A stretch of 33,463 nucleotides of DNA. Origin: Rubrivirga marina (GTDB lineage: Bacteria; Bacteroidota; Rhodothermia; Rhodothermales; Rubricoccaceae). The translations under genes and the position numbers were made by a program. The notes below the pieces were generated by a model. It had not been told where the DNA came from. It did not search any database and saw nothing but the letters and a program-made list of their open reading frames with translations. The stretch lies in contig NZ_MQWD01000001.1 of NCBI RefSeq assembly GCF_002283365.1, positions 3,326,738 to 3,360,200 on the forward strand, read 5' to 3'. This document shows positions 22,756-30,816 of the stretch, one piece after another. Position 1 is the stretch's first letter; the number at the start of each line of letters is the position of its first letter.

Positions 22756-23058
22756 GTGCTCGTCCTCCCCGCCGCCGCCTACGGCCCCTCCGCCGACCCA
22801 CCCGGCCCGGCGGCCCAGGCGGAGGAGGGGTCCGATGCGCCCGTGCCGGTCACCACCGACACCGCCTCGGCCGCCGCGCCGACCCAGCCCTACACGAACG
22901 AGCGGTTCGGCTACAGCCTCGACGTGCCCGCCGGCTTCGAGCAGGGGTTGTTCTGAGACGACGTCGGCGTGCGGGCACGGCTCCGCCATCCGACCGCGCA
23001 CAACCAGGGCGAGGCATGGTCGGAGGTCCTCGACGCGTCGCTCCGCTGGACGGAGTGA
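22756..23058 (+). pseudogene. Remnant of a secreted protein gene with in-frame TGA and missing middle
   Basis: Starting 24 bases after the CoA-binding gene, one frame reads VLVLPAAAYGPSADP, the end of a signal peptide whose beginning lacks a proper start (only GTG 22756). It then gives YTNERFGYSLDVPAGF, a typical opening of small secreted domains, followed by TGA at 22954-22956. The same frame continues for another 33 codons with protein-like text ending EVLDASLRWTE and a TGA at 23056-23058. Endings of the type 'SLRW' are also typical of that kind of domain. So both ends survive, while the middle and a clean start are missing. I read this as a gene decayed by internal deletion plus a nonsense change. 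Confidence 0.55.
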
Positions 23059-23061
23059 CGG

Positions 23062-23631
23062 TTAGTCGATGGGCGGGTGCCACGCGATCTCGGAGGCCCG
23101 CTCGACGCCGTCGCCGTCCCGCTCGTACGTCACGTCGATCGTCGTCGGCAGCTCTCCGTCCGTCCGGTAGCTCACAATGCCGCCCTCCGTTTCGGCCGGC
23201 CCCCCGAGGACCGACTCGAGGTCCGCTCGCGTCTCGCCCACCGACAGGCCGTCCGTGGTTCCGTAGGTGTCGGACGTGACGTCCAGCCGGCGCAGCAGGA
23301 CCTCGCCGTCGTAGGCCTCATGGAGTTCGAGCGTGAGACCGTCGTAGCGCCACGTCCGAAGGGTGTCCACCTCCCCGGGCACGTGCCGATTCGGGACCGC
23401 CTCGACGTCACGGCTGCGCGGCTCTCGGAGCCGGTCTACGACCTCCGCCAGCGGCGCGGCGGGATGGAGAAGTCGGTCGATCCGGACCCCGGGACGGACT
23501 TCCTGTGCGGGAGGATCGTCGGCCGTCGACTCGGATGCCGAAGCCCTCGGAGCGTCAGGCGAGGACGGAGCGGGCTGATCGCCGCTGCATGCCGGCAGAA
23601 CGAGGGAGAGAACGAGGAGGAGTCGAGTCAT
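23062..23631 (-). CDS. Putative lipoprotein with BamE/SmpA-like tail
   Basis: This 189-residue protein has a clear lipoprotein signal (MTRLLLVLSLVLPAC, Cys15) and a Ser/Pro/Asp-rich linker to about residue 45. The second half includes TDGLSVGETRADLESVLGGP (about residues 126-145). This is reminiscent of the 'G-x-T-x-x-x-V-x-x-x-L-G-x-P' helix of BamE/SmpA-like domains, which are found in several unrelated envelope lipoproteins. I cannot name a function. It lies three bases from the end of the pseudogene on the other strand. A TAGCCTCC sequence 10 bases before the ATG (23642-23649) is a weak promoter-box match. Confidence 0.68.
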   Translation of the reverse strand: MTRLLLVLSLVLPACSGDQPAPSSPDAPRASASESTADDPPAQEVRPGVRIDRLLHPAAPLAEVVDRLREPRSRDVEAVPNRHVPGEVDTLRTWRYDGLTLELHEAYDGEVLLRRLDVTSDTYGTTDGLSVGETRADLESVLGGPAETEGGIVSYRTDGELPTTIDVTYERDGDGVERASEIAWHPPID

Positions 23632-23960
23632 ACAGGCGCCCGGAGGCTATCCACCCCTACGAGAGCCCTCCCCCACTAGGTCCCGCAACGAACCGGTCGA
23701 TACACGAGCGGCGGAGAGGCCAAACCCTCCGCCGCTGATGGATCTGTCGGGCGAACCCTGGCACCGCGTGGGGCCACGTCGGGGTGTGATCCCGAGGGAC
23801 GGACTACGACGCGCGGTGTCGGGAAAACTGTCCAGGCAGGTCTCCTCGCACCTAACGCCTACGCCAGTCCGAATGCACGACGTAATCCCTTGATCTCCCA
23901 AGATATGCGATTATCGGGGACTCCCCCGTGCCGCCCTCATCCCCACCCCGGTGTCGGCCC
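23632..23960. other. Gene-free stretch with atypical composition and secondary structure
   Basis: These 329 bases separate the lipoprotein from the SpoT-like HD gene, and I find no convincing gene here. The strand-minus frame at 23647-23901 (84 codons) has an odd make-up with many Cys, Ser, Gly and Arg and no recognisable fold. The DNA is visibly less GC-rich near 23830-23925 than the neighbours. It holds a 10-bp perfect hairpin (23707-23736) and a weaker pairing of GGCACCGCG (from about 23759) with CGCGGTGTC (from about 23813). It could be a leader, a small RNA or a worn remnant of transferred DNA. Confidence 0.4.
23707..23736. repeat. Perfect 10-bp inverted repeat with 10-base loop
   Basis: AGCGGCGGAG (23707-23716) is the exact inverse complement of CTCCGCCGCT (23727-23736), with AGGCCAAACC between. 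There is no T-run on either side. It is a strong hairpin in the gene-free stretch; it may end the transcript from the bshC unit or belong to a small RNA. Confidence 0.5.
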
Positions 23961-24641
23961 CTACTCCGGGTGGCCTCGGGTCTCGGTGAGCGTCGCGAAC
24001 CGGGCCACCTCCTGTCGAAGCCGATCGCGCATCGGAGTGAGGCGGGGGTCCTCGACCGACTCACTCTCGCCGAGCACGGCCTCGAAGAACCAGCGTTGGT
24101 CCGCGGCGCCGGCCGAGAGCGCCTTGCGCCCTGGCGCCGAGCTGAAGATGTCGATTCCCGCCTCGAGACTCGACGCCATCGAGTAGGCGTTGTGGAGCTT
24201 ATCGGCGAGGGACACCGCGACGGCCTCGACGGGGCCTGCCGAGAGCGACCGGAGGTACGCCTCCTTGCGGGTCCTCCACGGCAACCAGTCCCCGACGTCG
24301 TCTCGCTTCGGCTCCGACACCGCCTCGACGATCCGAACCACCTCCTCGCCGACGAGGGCCACCAGCGTCGCGCGACCCAGCGCGTCGCCGTGCCGATTCG
24401 CGTCTTCCAGGGCATCGTGGAGGAACGCCGCGGCGACGGCCTCGTCGCCCCACCCGGCGCGCTGGACGGTCAGGGCGACGGCCGTGACGTGGGCCATGGC
24501 GGGGACGCGCGACGGTGTGCCGCCCGGGTCGCCCACGCAGGGGTCGGTCCACCGTCCCTTTCGGTACGTCCCGTCGTGCCACTCGGCAGCGATCTCGATG
24601 GCGCGCTCGACGAGCGGCGAAAACAGGGCGTCGGTCGTCAC
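23961..24641 (-). CDS. SpoT-like HD-domain phosphohydrolase
   Basis: This 226-residue protein is a stand-alone HD domain of the RelA/SpoT hydrolase type. An N-terminal helix carries WHDGTYRKGRW, like the 'H-x-G-Q-x-R-K' start of such domains. The metal ligands follow: His51 (MAHVTAVAL), His75-Asp76 with the ED pair (AAFLHDALED), and Asp147 in LADKLHN. No synthetase, TGS or ACT domain is present. The closest functional analogues hydrolyse (p)ppGpp or related nucleotides, but the substrate here is unproven. The start is GTG 24641, overlapping the bshC stop by four bases (GTGA); upstream residues in the frame are Arg/Pro nonsense. Confidence 0.87.
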   Translation of the reverse strand: MTTDALFSPLVERAIEIAAEWHDGTYRKGRWTDPCVGDPGGTPSRVPAMAHVTAVALTVQRAGWGDEAVAAAFLHDALEDANRHGDALGRATLVALVGEEVVRIVEAVSEPKRDDVGDWLPWRTRKEAYLRSLSAGPVEAVAVSLADKLHNAYSMASSLEAGIDIFSSAPGRKALSAGAADQRWFFEAVLGESESVEDPRLTPMRDRLRQEVARFATLTETRGHPE

Positions 24642-26314
24642 GGTCGGACGAGGTGGTGGGCGGTCGCGTCGAGCGGGACGGCGTGGACCAGGTCCGCGAG
24701 GGCGCCGGGGCCGTGGCGGGCGACGACGCCGAGGGGGCCGAGCCATCGCTCCTGGAGGTGGCCTTCGGGCCAGAGCGCGGCCTGCGCTCGCGCCAGCCGG
24801 GCACGAACGACCTCATGGTTCCGCTTTTCGAGTCGGACGGTTTTCGTCTCCAACACCTCGAGTGCCTTCTCCACCTTGCGGCGCGCGGCACCGACAGTCG
24901 AGGCGAGCGCCGCATCGACCTCCCTCGCAACGGGTTGGAGCTCATCGAGGGCGGCGAGGGCGGCCTTCCGGGCTCGATCGAACGCGGCGTCGAGGTCGAG
25001 GTCCGAGGCGTCGAGGGCGAAGCGACGCCAGAGGGCGTGAAGTGTCTCCTGCGGGCCTCCGCCCGGTCGGCCCGCGAGGTCGGGAAGCGAGAGACCGTAG
25101 CGGTCGAGAACCTTGGCGACGCCGGCCTCGACGACGGTCAGGCTCAGGCGCGGCTCGATAACCGGCATCGGCACCCCGAACGCCTCGTAGACAGGGCCGA
25201 GTTGTGCGAAGTAGGCCGCCTCGCCTGGCCCGGCGACGTAGGCAGCCGTCGGCACGAGCGTGTCTTGGAGGAGCGGGCGGAGGACGACGTTCGGGCTGAT
25301 CGACGCGGGGTCCCCATCGAGCCGCGCCAGGAGCGCGTCGGGTGTGAGGACGTCGGCGGTGCCGCGGAGGACGAAGTCACCGCCGGCCGGGTCGATCTGC
25401 ATGCGCGAGCCCTCCCCCATCACGAACAGGTTGACGGGCGACGGGCTGACCTGGGCGTGGAAGCCGGCCTCGACGAGCGCACCGCTCCGATCGCTCAGCA
25501 CGCGCTCCGTGTCCTGCCAATCGCGGACCTCCTGGGCGAACAGCGAGGTCGCGAGCCTCTTCAGGCGCGCGTCGTCGGCCGACATCAAGACGATGTCGGG
25601 GACGAGCGCGCGGAGCAGCAAGGCGAAGGCGTCGCGCATCGTTCGCCCCGGGACGTAGGCGCCACGCGCGAGCTCGAGTGCCGCTGCCCGGCCGGGTCCG
25701 TCAGGGAGGGCGTCCGCCAAGGAGGCCAGAGCCTGCTCGGTGGCCCCTTTCTCCAGCACGATTCGTCCGACGGCGCCCCGGTCGGCCTGAGGGGGGTTGC
25801 CGTCGTCGTAGTTGCAATAGCGGACGTCCTCTCCATCCACGAAAACGGCCCGGTGGATTTCCTCGAAGTCGTGGTCCTCGTCCGCGAGCCAGAACACGGG
25901 GACGACCGGCCGGCCTGTCTCCTCCGCCAGACGCGCGGCGAGGCGGACGGCCGTCCGCGCCTTGTAGACGGTGTAGAGTGGCCCGGCGAACAGCCCGAGC
26001 TGCTGCCCGGTGACGATCGCGACGCTGTCGGGCTCGCGCAGCGCCTCGACGTGGTCCAGCACGGCCTCGCTGCTCCCCCACCCCCGGTTCTGCTCCGCGA
26101 GCACGTGGGCGACGGCGTCGCGGTGGCCTCGCTGCGTCGCCGCCTCGGCCGCGACGCGGGCCGCCTCGGCACGGTCCTGGGCCGAGTGCGGGGACCAGCG
26201 GTAGAACCGGAGAGCGGCCTCCTCGCCGGCCAGGTAGCTCCGGAACAGCGCCGAGGCGCCCAGGGCCGCGTGCGGAATCGCCCCGACGGCCGGACCCGGA
26301 GCGACCGCGCTCAT
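24638..26314 (-). CDS. bshC: Bacillithiol biosynthesis cysteine-adding enzyme BshC
   Basis: BshC joins cysteine to glucosaminyl-malate in the last step of bacillithiol synthesis, the main low-molecular-weight thiol of many Firmicutes and Bacteroidota. The 558-residue protein has the family core: AIVTGQQLGLFAGPLYTVYKA (about residues 99-119) and VPVFWLADEDHDFEEI (about 138-153). Later come GRTMRDAFALLLRAL and SPNVVLRPLLQDTLVPTAAYVAGPGE. A long C-terminal coiled-coil region (about 430-520) fits the known dimerisation helix. Its length is close to Bacillus BshC (539). bshA and bshB are not in the window. It is flanked by the bifunctional nuclease gene (43 bases upstream) and overlaps the SpoT-like HD gene downstream. 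Confidence 0.95.
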   Translation of the reverse strand: MSAVAPGPAVGAIPHAALGASALFRSYLAGEEAALRFYRWSPHSAQDRAEAARVAAEAATQRGHRDAVAHVLAEQNRGWGSSEAVLDHVEALREPDSVAIVTGQQLGLFAGPLYTVYKARTAVRLAARLAEETGRPVVPVFWLADEDHDFEEIHRAVFVDGEDVRYCNYDDGNPPQADRGAVGRIVLEKGATEQALASLADALPDGPGRAAALELARGAYVPGRTMRDAFALLLRALVPDIVLMSADDARLKRLATSLFAQEVRDWQDTERVLSDRSGALVEAGFHAQVSPSPVNLFVMGEGSRMQIDPAGGDFVLRGTADVLTPDALLARLDGDPASISPNVVLRPLLQDTLVPTAAYVAGPGEAAYFAQLGPVYEAFGVPMPVIEPRLSLTVVEAGVAKVLDRYGLSLPDLAGRPGGGPQETLHALWRRFALDASDLDLDAAFDRARKAALAALDELQPVAREVDAALASTVGAARRKVEKALEVLETKTVRLEKRNHEVVRARLARAQAALWPEGHLQERWLGPLGVVARHGPGALADLVHAVPLDATAHHLVRP

Positions 26315-26357
26315 CGACAGGCGCGGCAGCGATCGGCGGTCGTCGGTCGGCAGGCCA

Positions 26358-26945
26358 CTAGTTGTCCTCCTTCATCCGCGCGATCTCGTCGCGCAGGCGG
26401 GCGGCCGTCTCGTAGTCCTCCTCGGCGATGGCCTTCTCGAGCTGGCTCTCCATGCGGTCCAGCTTCGACATGGCCGAGGACGACGCGGCGGCGACGGGGT
26501 CGGGCTGGAAGCCCTCCTCGTCGGGCTCGCCCTCGTCGTCGGCCGGGATGCCGGCCTCGTCGAGGACGCCGGCCGCCACGAACAGGTCGGCGTCGGTGCG
26601 GACCGCCAGCGCGACGGCGTCGGACGGGCGGGCGTCGAGCGTGGCCTCCTCGCCGTCGAACGTGTAGCGGATCTTGGCGAAGAACGTCCCCTCGCGGAGG
26701 TCGTCGATGACCACGTCGGTCACGTCGGCGCCGAGGGTGTCGAAGAGCGACCGGAGGAGGTCGTGGGTCATCGGCCGCGGCGGCTGGATCTTCTCGAGCT
26801 CGAGCGCGATGGCCTGCGCCTCGAACGCCCCGATGATGATCGGGAGCCGTCGGTTGCCACCGACCTCGCCGAGCACGAGGGCGTAAGCCCCCCCGGACGA
26901 GGGGCTCGTCGAGAGCCCGATGATGTCGACCTGGATGTAGTCCAT
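26358..26945 (-). CDS. Bifunctional nuclease (BFN, DUF151) domain protein with UVR motif
   Basis: This 195-residue protein has an N-terminal BFN/DUF151 domain (about 1-130), with LPIIIGAFEAQAIALEL, RPMTHDLL and the hallmark DARPSDAVALAVR (104-116). Homologues have been reported to have RNase and DNase activity. A Glu/Asp/Pro-rich linker (about 131-155) leads to a C-terminal UvrB/UvrC-type motif (about 165-192, LEKAIAEEDYETAARLRDEI), a helical hairpin used for protein contacts. The start is ATG 26945, where similarity begins at once (MDYIQVDIIG). A TATCTTCG promoter-like box lies 30 bases upstream, after the tyrS hairpin, so this gene probably begins the bshC transcript. Confidence 0.92.
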   Translation of the reverse strand: MDYIQVDIIGLSTSPSSGGAYALVLGEVGGNRRLPIIIGAFEAQAIALELEKIQPPRPMTHDLLRSLFDTLGADVTDVVIDDLREGTFFAKIRYTFDGEEATLDARPSDAVALAVRTDADLFVAAGVLDEAGIPADDEGEPDEEGFQPDPVAAASSSAMSKLDRMESQLEKAIAEEDYETAARLRDEIARMKEDN

Positions 26946-26975
26946 TGGAGGGAAAGAATCGATCCTGGGGGGCGC

Positions 26976-26983
26976 CGAAGATA
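26976..26983 (-). promoter_or_regulatory. TAnnTTCG promoter-like box before the BFN gene
   Basis: TATCTTCG on the minus strand lies 30 bases before ATG 26945 and just after the hairpin that follows tyrS. It matches the TAnnTTTG -7 element of Bacteroidota in six of the six informative positions except one T-to-C. It is the best-placed promoter candidate for the BFN-bshC-HD unit. Confidence 0.42.
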
Positions 26984-26991
26984 CGGCCGGA

Positions 26992-27024
26992 GCGCGCGTC
27001 TCCGTCCCCAACGAGACGGCGCGC
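26992..27024 (-). terminator. Stem-loop after tyrS
   Basis: GCGCGCGTCTC (26992-27002) pairs with GAGAC-G-GCGCGC (27013-27024) with a single bulged G and a 10-base loop. It begins 15 bases beyond the tyrS stop on the minus strand. There is no T-run, but the position between tyrS and the next promoter box supports a terminator role. Confidence 0.5.
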
Positions 27025-27039
27025 GCGCGGTTCACGAGG

Positions 27040-28305
27040 CTAGACGAGGCGGACGAGAGCGACCGACTTCTTCCCCTTCCGGAGCACGACGACTGACCCC
27101 TCGATGGCGTCCTCCCGCGTGACCTGCTGGCCGAGGTCCTCGACGCGGGCGTCGCCGACGCGCACGCCGCCGCCCTGGATCGCGCGCTTCGCCTCGCCGC
27201 GCGAGCTCGCCAGCTCGGCCTCGACGAGGAGGTCGATCACGCGGGCGCCCTCGCCCTCGAAGTCGGCGGCCGGCATCTCGAACGACGGCGCCTCCTCGAA
27301 CACCTCGTCGAGTTCCTTCGAGCTGAGCTCCGAGAGGTCGCCTCCGAAGAGGGCGCGCCCGGCCCGCTCGGCGGCCTCCGTCGCGTCGGCGCCGTGGACG
27401 AGCGTCGTGACGTGGCGGGCCAGCTCACGCTGCGCCTCGCGGGCGCCGGGCCGCTCCTCGTGCGATTCGGCAAGCGCCTTTACCTCGTCGACCCCGAAGT
27501 CCGTGAACCACTTGAGATAGTTGACTACGTCCCGATCGTCGCTGTTGAGCCAGAACTGGTAGAACCGGTACGGCGAGGTCCGCTCGGCGTCGAGCCAAAC
27601 CGTCCCGGCCTCGGTCTTGCCGAACTTCGCCCCGGACGAGTTCGTGACGAGCGGCTGGACGAGCCCGTGGGCCTTGCCGCCCTCGCGCCGCACGAGGTCG
27701 GTCCCGGCCGTGATGTTCCCCCACTGGTCGGACCCGCCGATCTGGACCGTGCAGCCCTCCCGCTCGTGGAGCACGAGGAAGTCGTAGGCCTGGAGGAGCT
27801 GGTAGCTGAACTCCGTAAACGACAGGCCCACTTCGCTTTCGAGCCGCCGCTTCACCGACTCCTTCGCCGTCATCTGCTGGACCGTGAAGTGCTTCCCGAC
27901 GTCGCGCAGGAAGTCGGTCAGCGAGATCTCCGTCAGCCAGTCGGCGTTGTTGGACATCCGTGCGGCGCGGGGCCCGTCGAAGTCGAGGAACCGCTCGAGC
28001 TGGGTCCGGATGCCCGCAGCGTTGGCCTCGACCATCTCGCGCGTGAGGAGCTGGCGCTCGGCCTTCTTCCCCGACGGGTCGCCGATGAGCCCGGTCCCGC
28101 CGCCGACGAGCGCGATCGGCGTATGCCCGTGCTGCTGGAACCGGCGGAGCCCGAGGATCTGGAGGAGCGAGCCCACGTGGAGGCTATCGGCTGTCGGGTC
28201 GAACCCGATGTAGCCGACCCGGGGCGCCTCGGCGAGGTGCTCGGCGAGGTCGGGCGTCTGGTCGTAGATGAGACCCCGCCAGCGGAGGTCGTCGAGGAAC
28301 GTCAT
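27040..28305 (-). CDS. tyrS: Tyrosyl-tRNA synthetase
   Basis: TyrS charges tRNA-Tyr with tyrosine. The 421-residue class I enzyme has the HIGH-type motif HVGS (43-46, within YIGFDPTADSLHVGSLLQ), the tyrosine-pocket segment YQLLQAYDFL and GGSDQWGNI. The KMSKS counterpart is KFGKT at residues 227-231 (bases 27613-27627), the same form as in E. coli. A C-terminal S4 RNA-binding domain covers about 355-421 (AKRAIQGGGVRV). All expected parts are present. It follows hisC by 39 bases and is likely transcribed with hisD and hisC. No leader with T-box features is visible. Confidence 0.97.
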   Translation of the reverse strand: MTFLDDLRWRGLIYDQTPDLAEHLAEAPRVGYIGFDPTADSLHVGSLLQILGLRRFQQHGHTPIALVGGGTGLIGDPSGKKAERQLLTREMVEANAAGIRTQLERFLDFDGPRAARMSNNADWLTEISLTDFLRDVGKHFTVQQMTAKESVKRRLESEVGLSFTEFSYQLLQAYDFLVLHEREGCTVQIGGSDQWGNITAGTDLVRREGGKAHGLVQPLVTNSSGAKFGKTEAGTVWLDAERTSPYRFYQFWLNSDDRDVVNYLKWFTDFGVDEVKALAESHEERPGAREAQRELARHVTTLVHGADATEAAERAGRALFGGDLSELSSKELDEVFEEAPSFEMPAADFEGEGARVIDLLVEAELASSRGEAKRAIQGGGVRVGDARVEDLGQQVTREDAIEGSVVVLRKGKKSVALVRLV

Positions 28306-28344
28306 TCGGGGGATGCGGAAGTCGAGTCGTGGCAGGACGTGACG

Positions 28345-29442
28345 CTAGGACGCCTCGCCCATCACCTCGGAAAAAGCACGGCGGGTGGCCTCGTTCTCCT
28401 CGGGCGAGCCGACGGACACGCGGACCCAGCCGGGCGTGCCGTCGCGACTGGAGAGCGCGGCGTAGCCGGACACGTCGCGGATGAGCACGCCGCGCTCGGC
28501 CATCCGGCGTTGCAGCTCGGCGGGCGCCAGCGGGGTGCGGACGAGGAAGAAGTTGGCGGCGCCGGGAAGAATCTCGACGCCTTCGAGCGCGCCGATCGAG
28601 GCTTCCAGCGTCGCGCGCTCAGCCTTCAGCACGTCGACGCGCTCTGCCACGAGGCCGGGGTGGTCGAGGATCGCGAGCCCGATCTCCTCCCCCAGCCGGC
28701 CGACCAGGAACGGCAGGCGCGACTTCTCCATCTCCGCGATCAACTCGGGGTGCCCCAACAACACGCCGAGGCGGACGCCCGCGAGGCCGAACGCCTTCGA
28801 GAAGGTCCGCAGGACCAGCACGTTGTCGTGCGCCCGGAGGACGTCGGTCGCGGTCGGGCCGTCGAGGAACTCGTGGTAGGCCTCGTCGATGACGAGGATG
28901 CCGGGCACGCCGGCCGCGAGCCGCAGGAGATCGCCGTGGTCGATCGTCTGGCCCGTCGGGTTGTTGGGCGTCGTGACGATCGTGAGCGGCGCGTCGGCGC
29001 GCTGGGCCGCGCGGAGGATCGCGTCGGCGTCGTGGCGGAGGTTGGGGCCGGCGGGCACGTCGATCACGTCGGCCCCGTGCATGCGGGCGACGCTCGCGTA
29101 GAGCGCGAACATCGGGCTCGGCAGGACGACGGGCGTCCCCGGGCCGAGGAAGCAGAGCGCGAGCGTGTGCGACAGCTCGTTCGATCCCCGGCCGACGATG
29201 ACGGAGCCTTCCGGCAGCCCTTCCTTCGCTTCGAGAGCGCGGACGAGCCGGTGCGGCCTGTCGTCGGGGTACCGGTTCCACGGGGCCGCGGCGAAGGCGT
29301 CGAGGGCCTGCCGCTTGATGGCCTCGGGGAGATCGTACGGGCTCTCGTTCTGGTCGACCTTGGCCGTGGCCTCGATCGTCGTCGGCACGCGGTAGGCGCG
29401 CTCGGCGCGGATCTCGGGACGGACGAGGTCGACGGGGGCCAT
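28345..29442 (-). CDS. hisC: Histidinol-phosphate aminotransferase
   Basis: HisC converts imidazole-acetol phosphate to histidinol phosphate with pyridoxal phosphate. The 365-residue protein is a fold-type I aminotransferase. It starts with NESPYDLPEAIK and WNRYPD (substrate and N-terminal motifs), then GRGSNELSHTLA, TPNNPTGQTI, VIDEAYHEF, and the PLP lysine Lys216 in RTFSKAFGLAGVRLG. The C-terminal domain has NFFLVRT and RDVSGY. The length is normal for the family. It sits between hisD (36 bases upstream) and tyrS (39 bases downstream) on one strand. Other histidine genes are not in the window. Confidence 0.95.
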   Translation of the reverse strand: MAPVDLVRPEIRAERAYRVPTTIEATAKVDQNESPYDLPEAIKRQALDAFAAAPWNRYPDDRPHRLVRALEAKEGLPEGSVIVGRGSNELSHTLALCFLGPGTPVVLPSPMFALYASVARMHGADVIDVPAGPNLRHDADAILRAAQRADAPLTIVTTPNNPTGQTIDHGDLLRLAAGVPGILVIDEAYHEFLDGPTATDVLRAHDNVLVLRTFSKAFGLAGVRLGVLLGHPELIAEMEKSRLPFLVGRLGEEIGLAILDHPGLVAERVDVLKAERATLEASIGALEGVEILPGAANFFLVRTPLAPAELQRRMAERGVLIRDVSGYAALSSRDGTPGWVRVSVGSPEENEATRRAFSEVMGEAS

Positions 29443-29478
29443 CGGGTGAGGAGGGAAGTGTGCGATGTGAAGGGCCGT

Positions 29479-30813
29479 CTACTCCGACGCAGCGGTCGCG
29501 GTGACCGGATCGACCCGCGTTTCGTCCCCGAGGCGGACGCGGACGGCGAGGGCGTGGGCGTCGAGGTGCTCCGCCTCGGCGAAGCGGGCGATGGCCTCGC
29601 CGGTCTGCCGAAGCCGCGTGGCGGAGTACCGGACGACGGACTGGCGCCGAAGGAACACGCCGACGCCGAGCGCGGACGCGAACCGCGCCGTCCCCCCCGT
29701 CGGGAGCACGTGGTTGGGCCCCGCGAAGTAGTCGCCGACCGGTTCCGGCGAGTCGTGCCCGAGGAACACGGCCCCCGCGTGCCGGATGCAGCTCCACAGC
29801 AGGTCGGCCTCGTCGGAGAGGATCACGAGGTGCTCGGGCGCCAGTTCGTCGACGCAGGCGACCGCCTCGTCCATCGTCTCGGTGACGATGGCGGCGCCGT
29901 ACGCCGGGAGCGACTGGCGAAGGACGTCGGCTCTGGGGAGCGTGGCGACGAGGCGGTCGACCTCAGCGACGACGGCCTCGGCGAGGGCGGCGCTCGGCGT
30001 CACGAGGACGGCGCTCGCCCTCACGTCGTGCTCGGCCTGCGCCAGCAGGTCGGCCGCGGCGTAGGTCGGGTCCGCGTCGGCGTCCGCGAGCACGACGACC
30101 TCGCTCGGGCCCGCGACCGAATCGATCCCGACCTGCCCGACGACGAGCTTCTTGGCCGTCGCCACGTACGCGTTGCCCGGCCCGACGACGACGTCGACGC
30201 GCGGCACCGTCTCGGTCCCGAAGGCAAGTGCACCGACCGCCTGCGCCCCGCCGACGGCATAGACGTCCTCGATCCCGAGGAGCCGGCACGTCGCGAGAAC
30301 CAGCGGGTGCGGGAGGCCGTCTGGACCGGGCGGGCTGCACACGTGGATCTCGTCCACGCCGGCCACCTGCGCCGGGACGGCGTTCATGATGACGCTGGAC
30401 GGGAGGGGCGCCGTTCCCGCCGGGACGTAGAGCCCGGCTCGCTCGACCGGTGAGATCCGCTGGCCCAGCGTGACGCCGTCTCCGTCATCGGACGTCCACG
30501 ACTCGGGCATCTCCGCCTCGTGGAACCGGCGGACGTTGGAGGCGGCCTCCTCGAACGTCGTCCGCAGGGCCGGATCGAGGTCGTTGAGCGCCTGCTCCAG
30601 CGCATCCGACGGGACGGCGAGCGCGTCGGGGCGGACGCCGTCGAACCGCTCGGTCAGGTCCAGCAGCGCCGCGTCGCCCCGCTGGCGGACATCGGCGAGG
30701 ATCGTGCGGACGCTCCTCTCCACGACGTCGTCGAACACGGCGCGCCGGTCGAGCACGGCGGCCAGCCGGTCGCGGCGCTCGAGGTACGGGACGAGGGGGA
30801 GCAGAGCGGACAT
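29479..30813 (-). CDS. hisD: Histidinol dehydrogenase
   Basis: HisD carries out the last two steps of histidine synthesis, oxidising histidinol to histidine with two NAD+. The 444-residue zinc enzyme shows YVPAGTAPLPSSVIMNAVPAQVAG, CSPPGPDG, DVVVGPGNAYVATAKK, GPSEVVVLADADADPTYAAADL and the catalytic pair Glu327-His328 (APEHL), equivalent to E. coli Glu326-His327. The C-terminal block GPNHVLPTGGTARF is present. It is full length. It begins the hisD-hisC-tyrS run. A TAGGTTGC box only three bases before the ATG raises the possibility of a leaderless mRNA. Confidence 0.97.
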   Translation of the reverse strand: MSALLPLVPYLERRDRLAAVLDRRAVFDDVVERSVRTILADVRQRGDAALLDLTERFDGVRPDALAVPSDALEQALNDLDPALRTTFEEAASNVRRFHEAEMPESWTSDDGDGVTLGQRISPVERAGLYVPAGTAPLPSSVIMNAVPAQVAGVDEIHVCSPPGPDGLPHPLVLATCRLLGIEDVYAVGGAQAVGALAFGTETVPRVDVVVGPGNAYVATAKKLVVGQVGIDSVAGPSEVVVLADADADPTYAAADLLAQAEHDVRASAVLVTPSAALAEAVVAEVDRLVATLPRADVLRQSLPAYGAAIVTETMDEAVACVDELAPEHLVILSDEADLLWSCIRHAGAVFLGHDSPEPVGDYFAGPNHVLPTGGTARFASALGVGVFLRRQSVVRYSATRLRQTGEAIARFAEAEHLDAHALAVRVRLGDETRVDPVTATAASE

Positions 30814-30816
30814 GCG

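Noticed and set aside
22954-22956. In-frame TGA as a selenocysteine codon
   Set aside because: No selenoprotein family is recognisable, no obvious SECIS-like hairpin follows the TGA, and the frame also lacks a proper start and middle section. Pseudogene decay explains it better.
23647-23901. 84-codon minus-strand frame in the gene-free stretch
   Set aside because: Its composition (many Cys, Ser, Gly, Arg) is unlike the neighbours' proteins, and it has no recognisable motif or signal. It spans the strong hairpin, which argues against coding.
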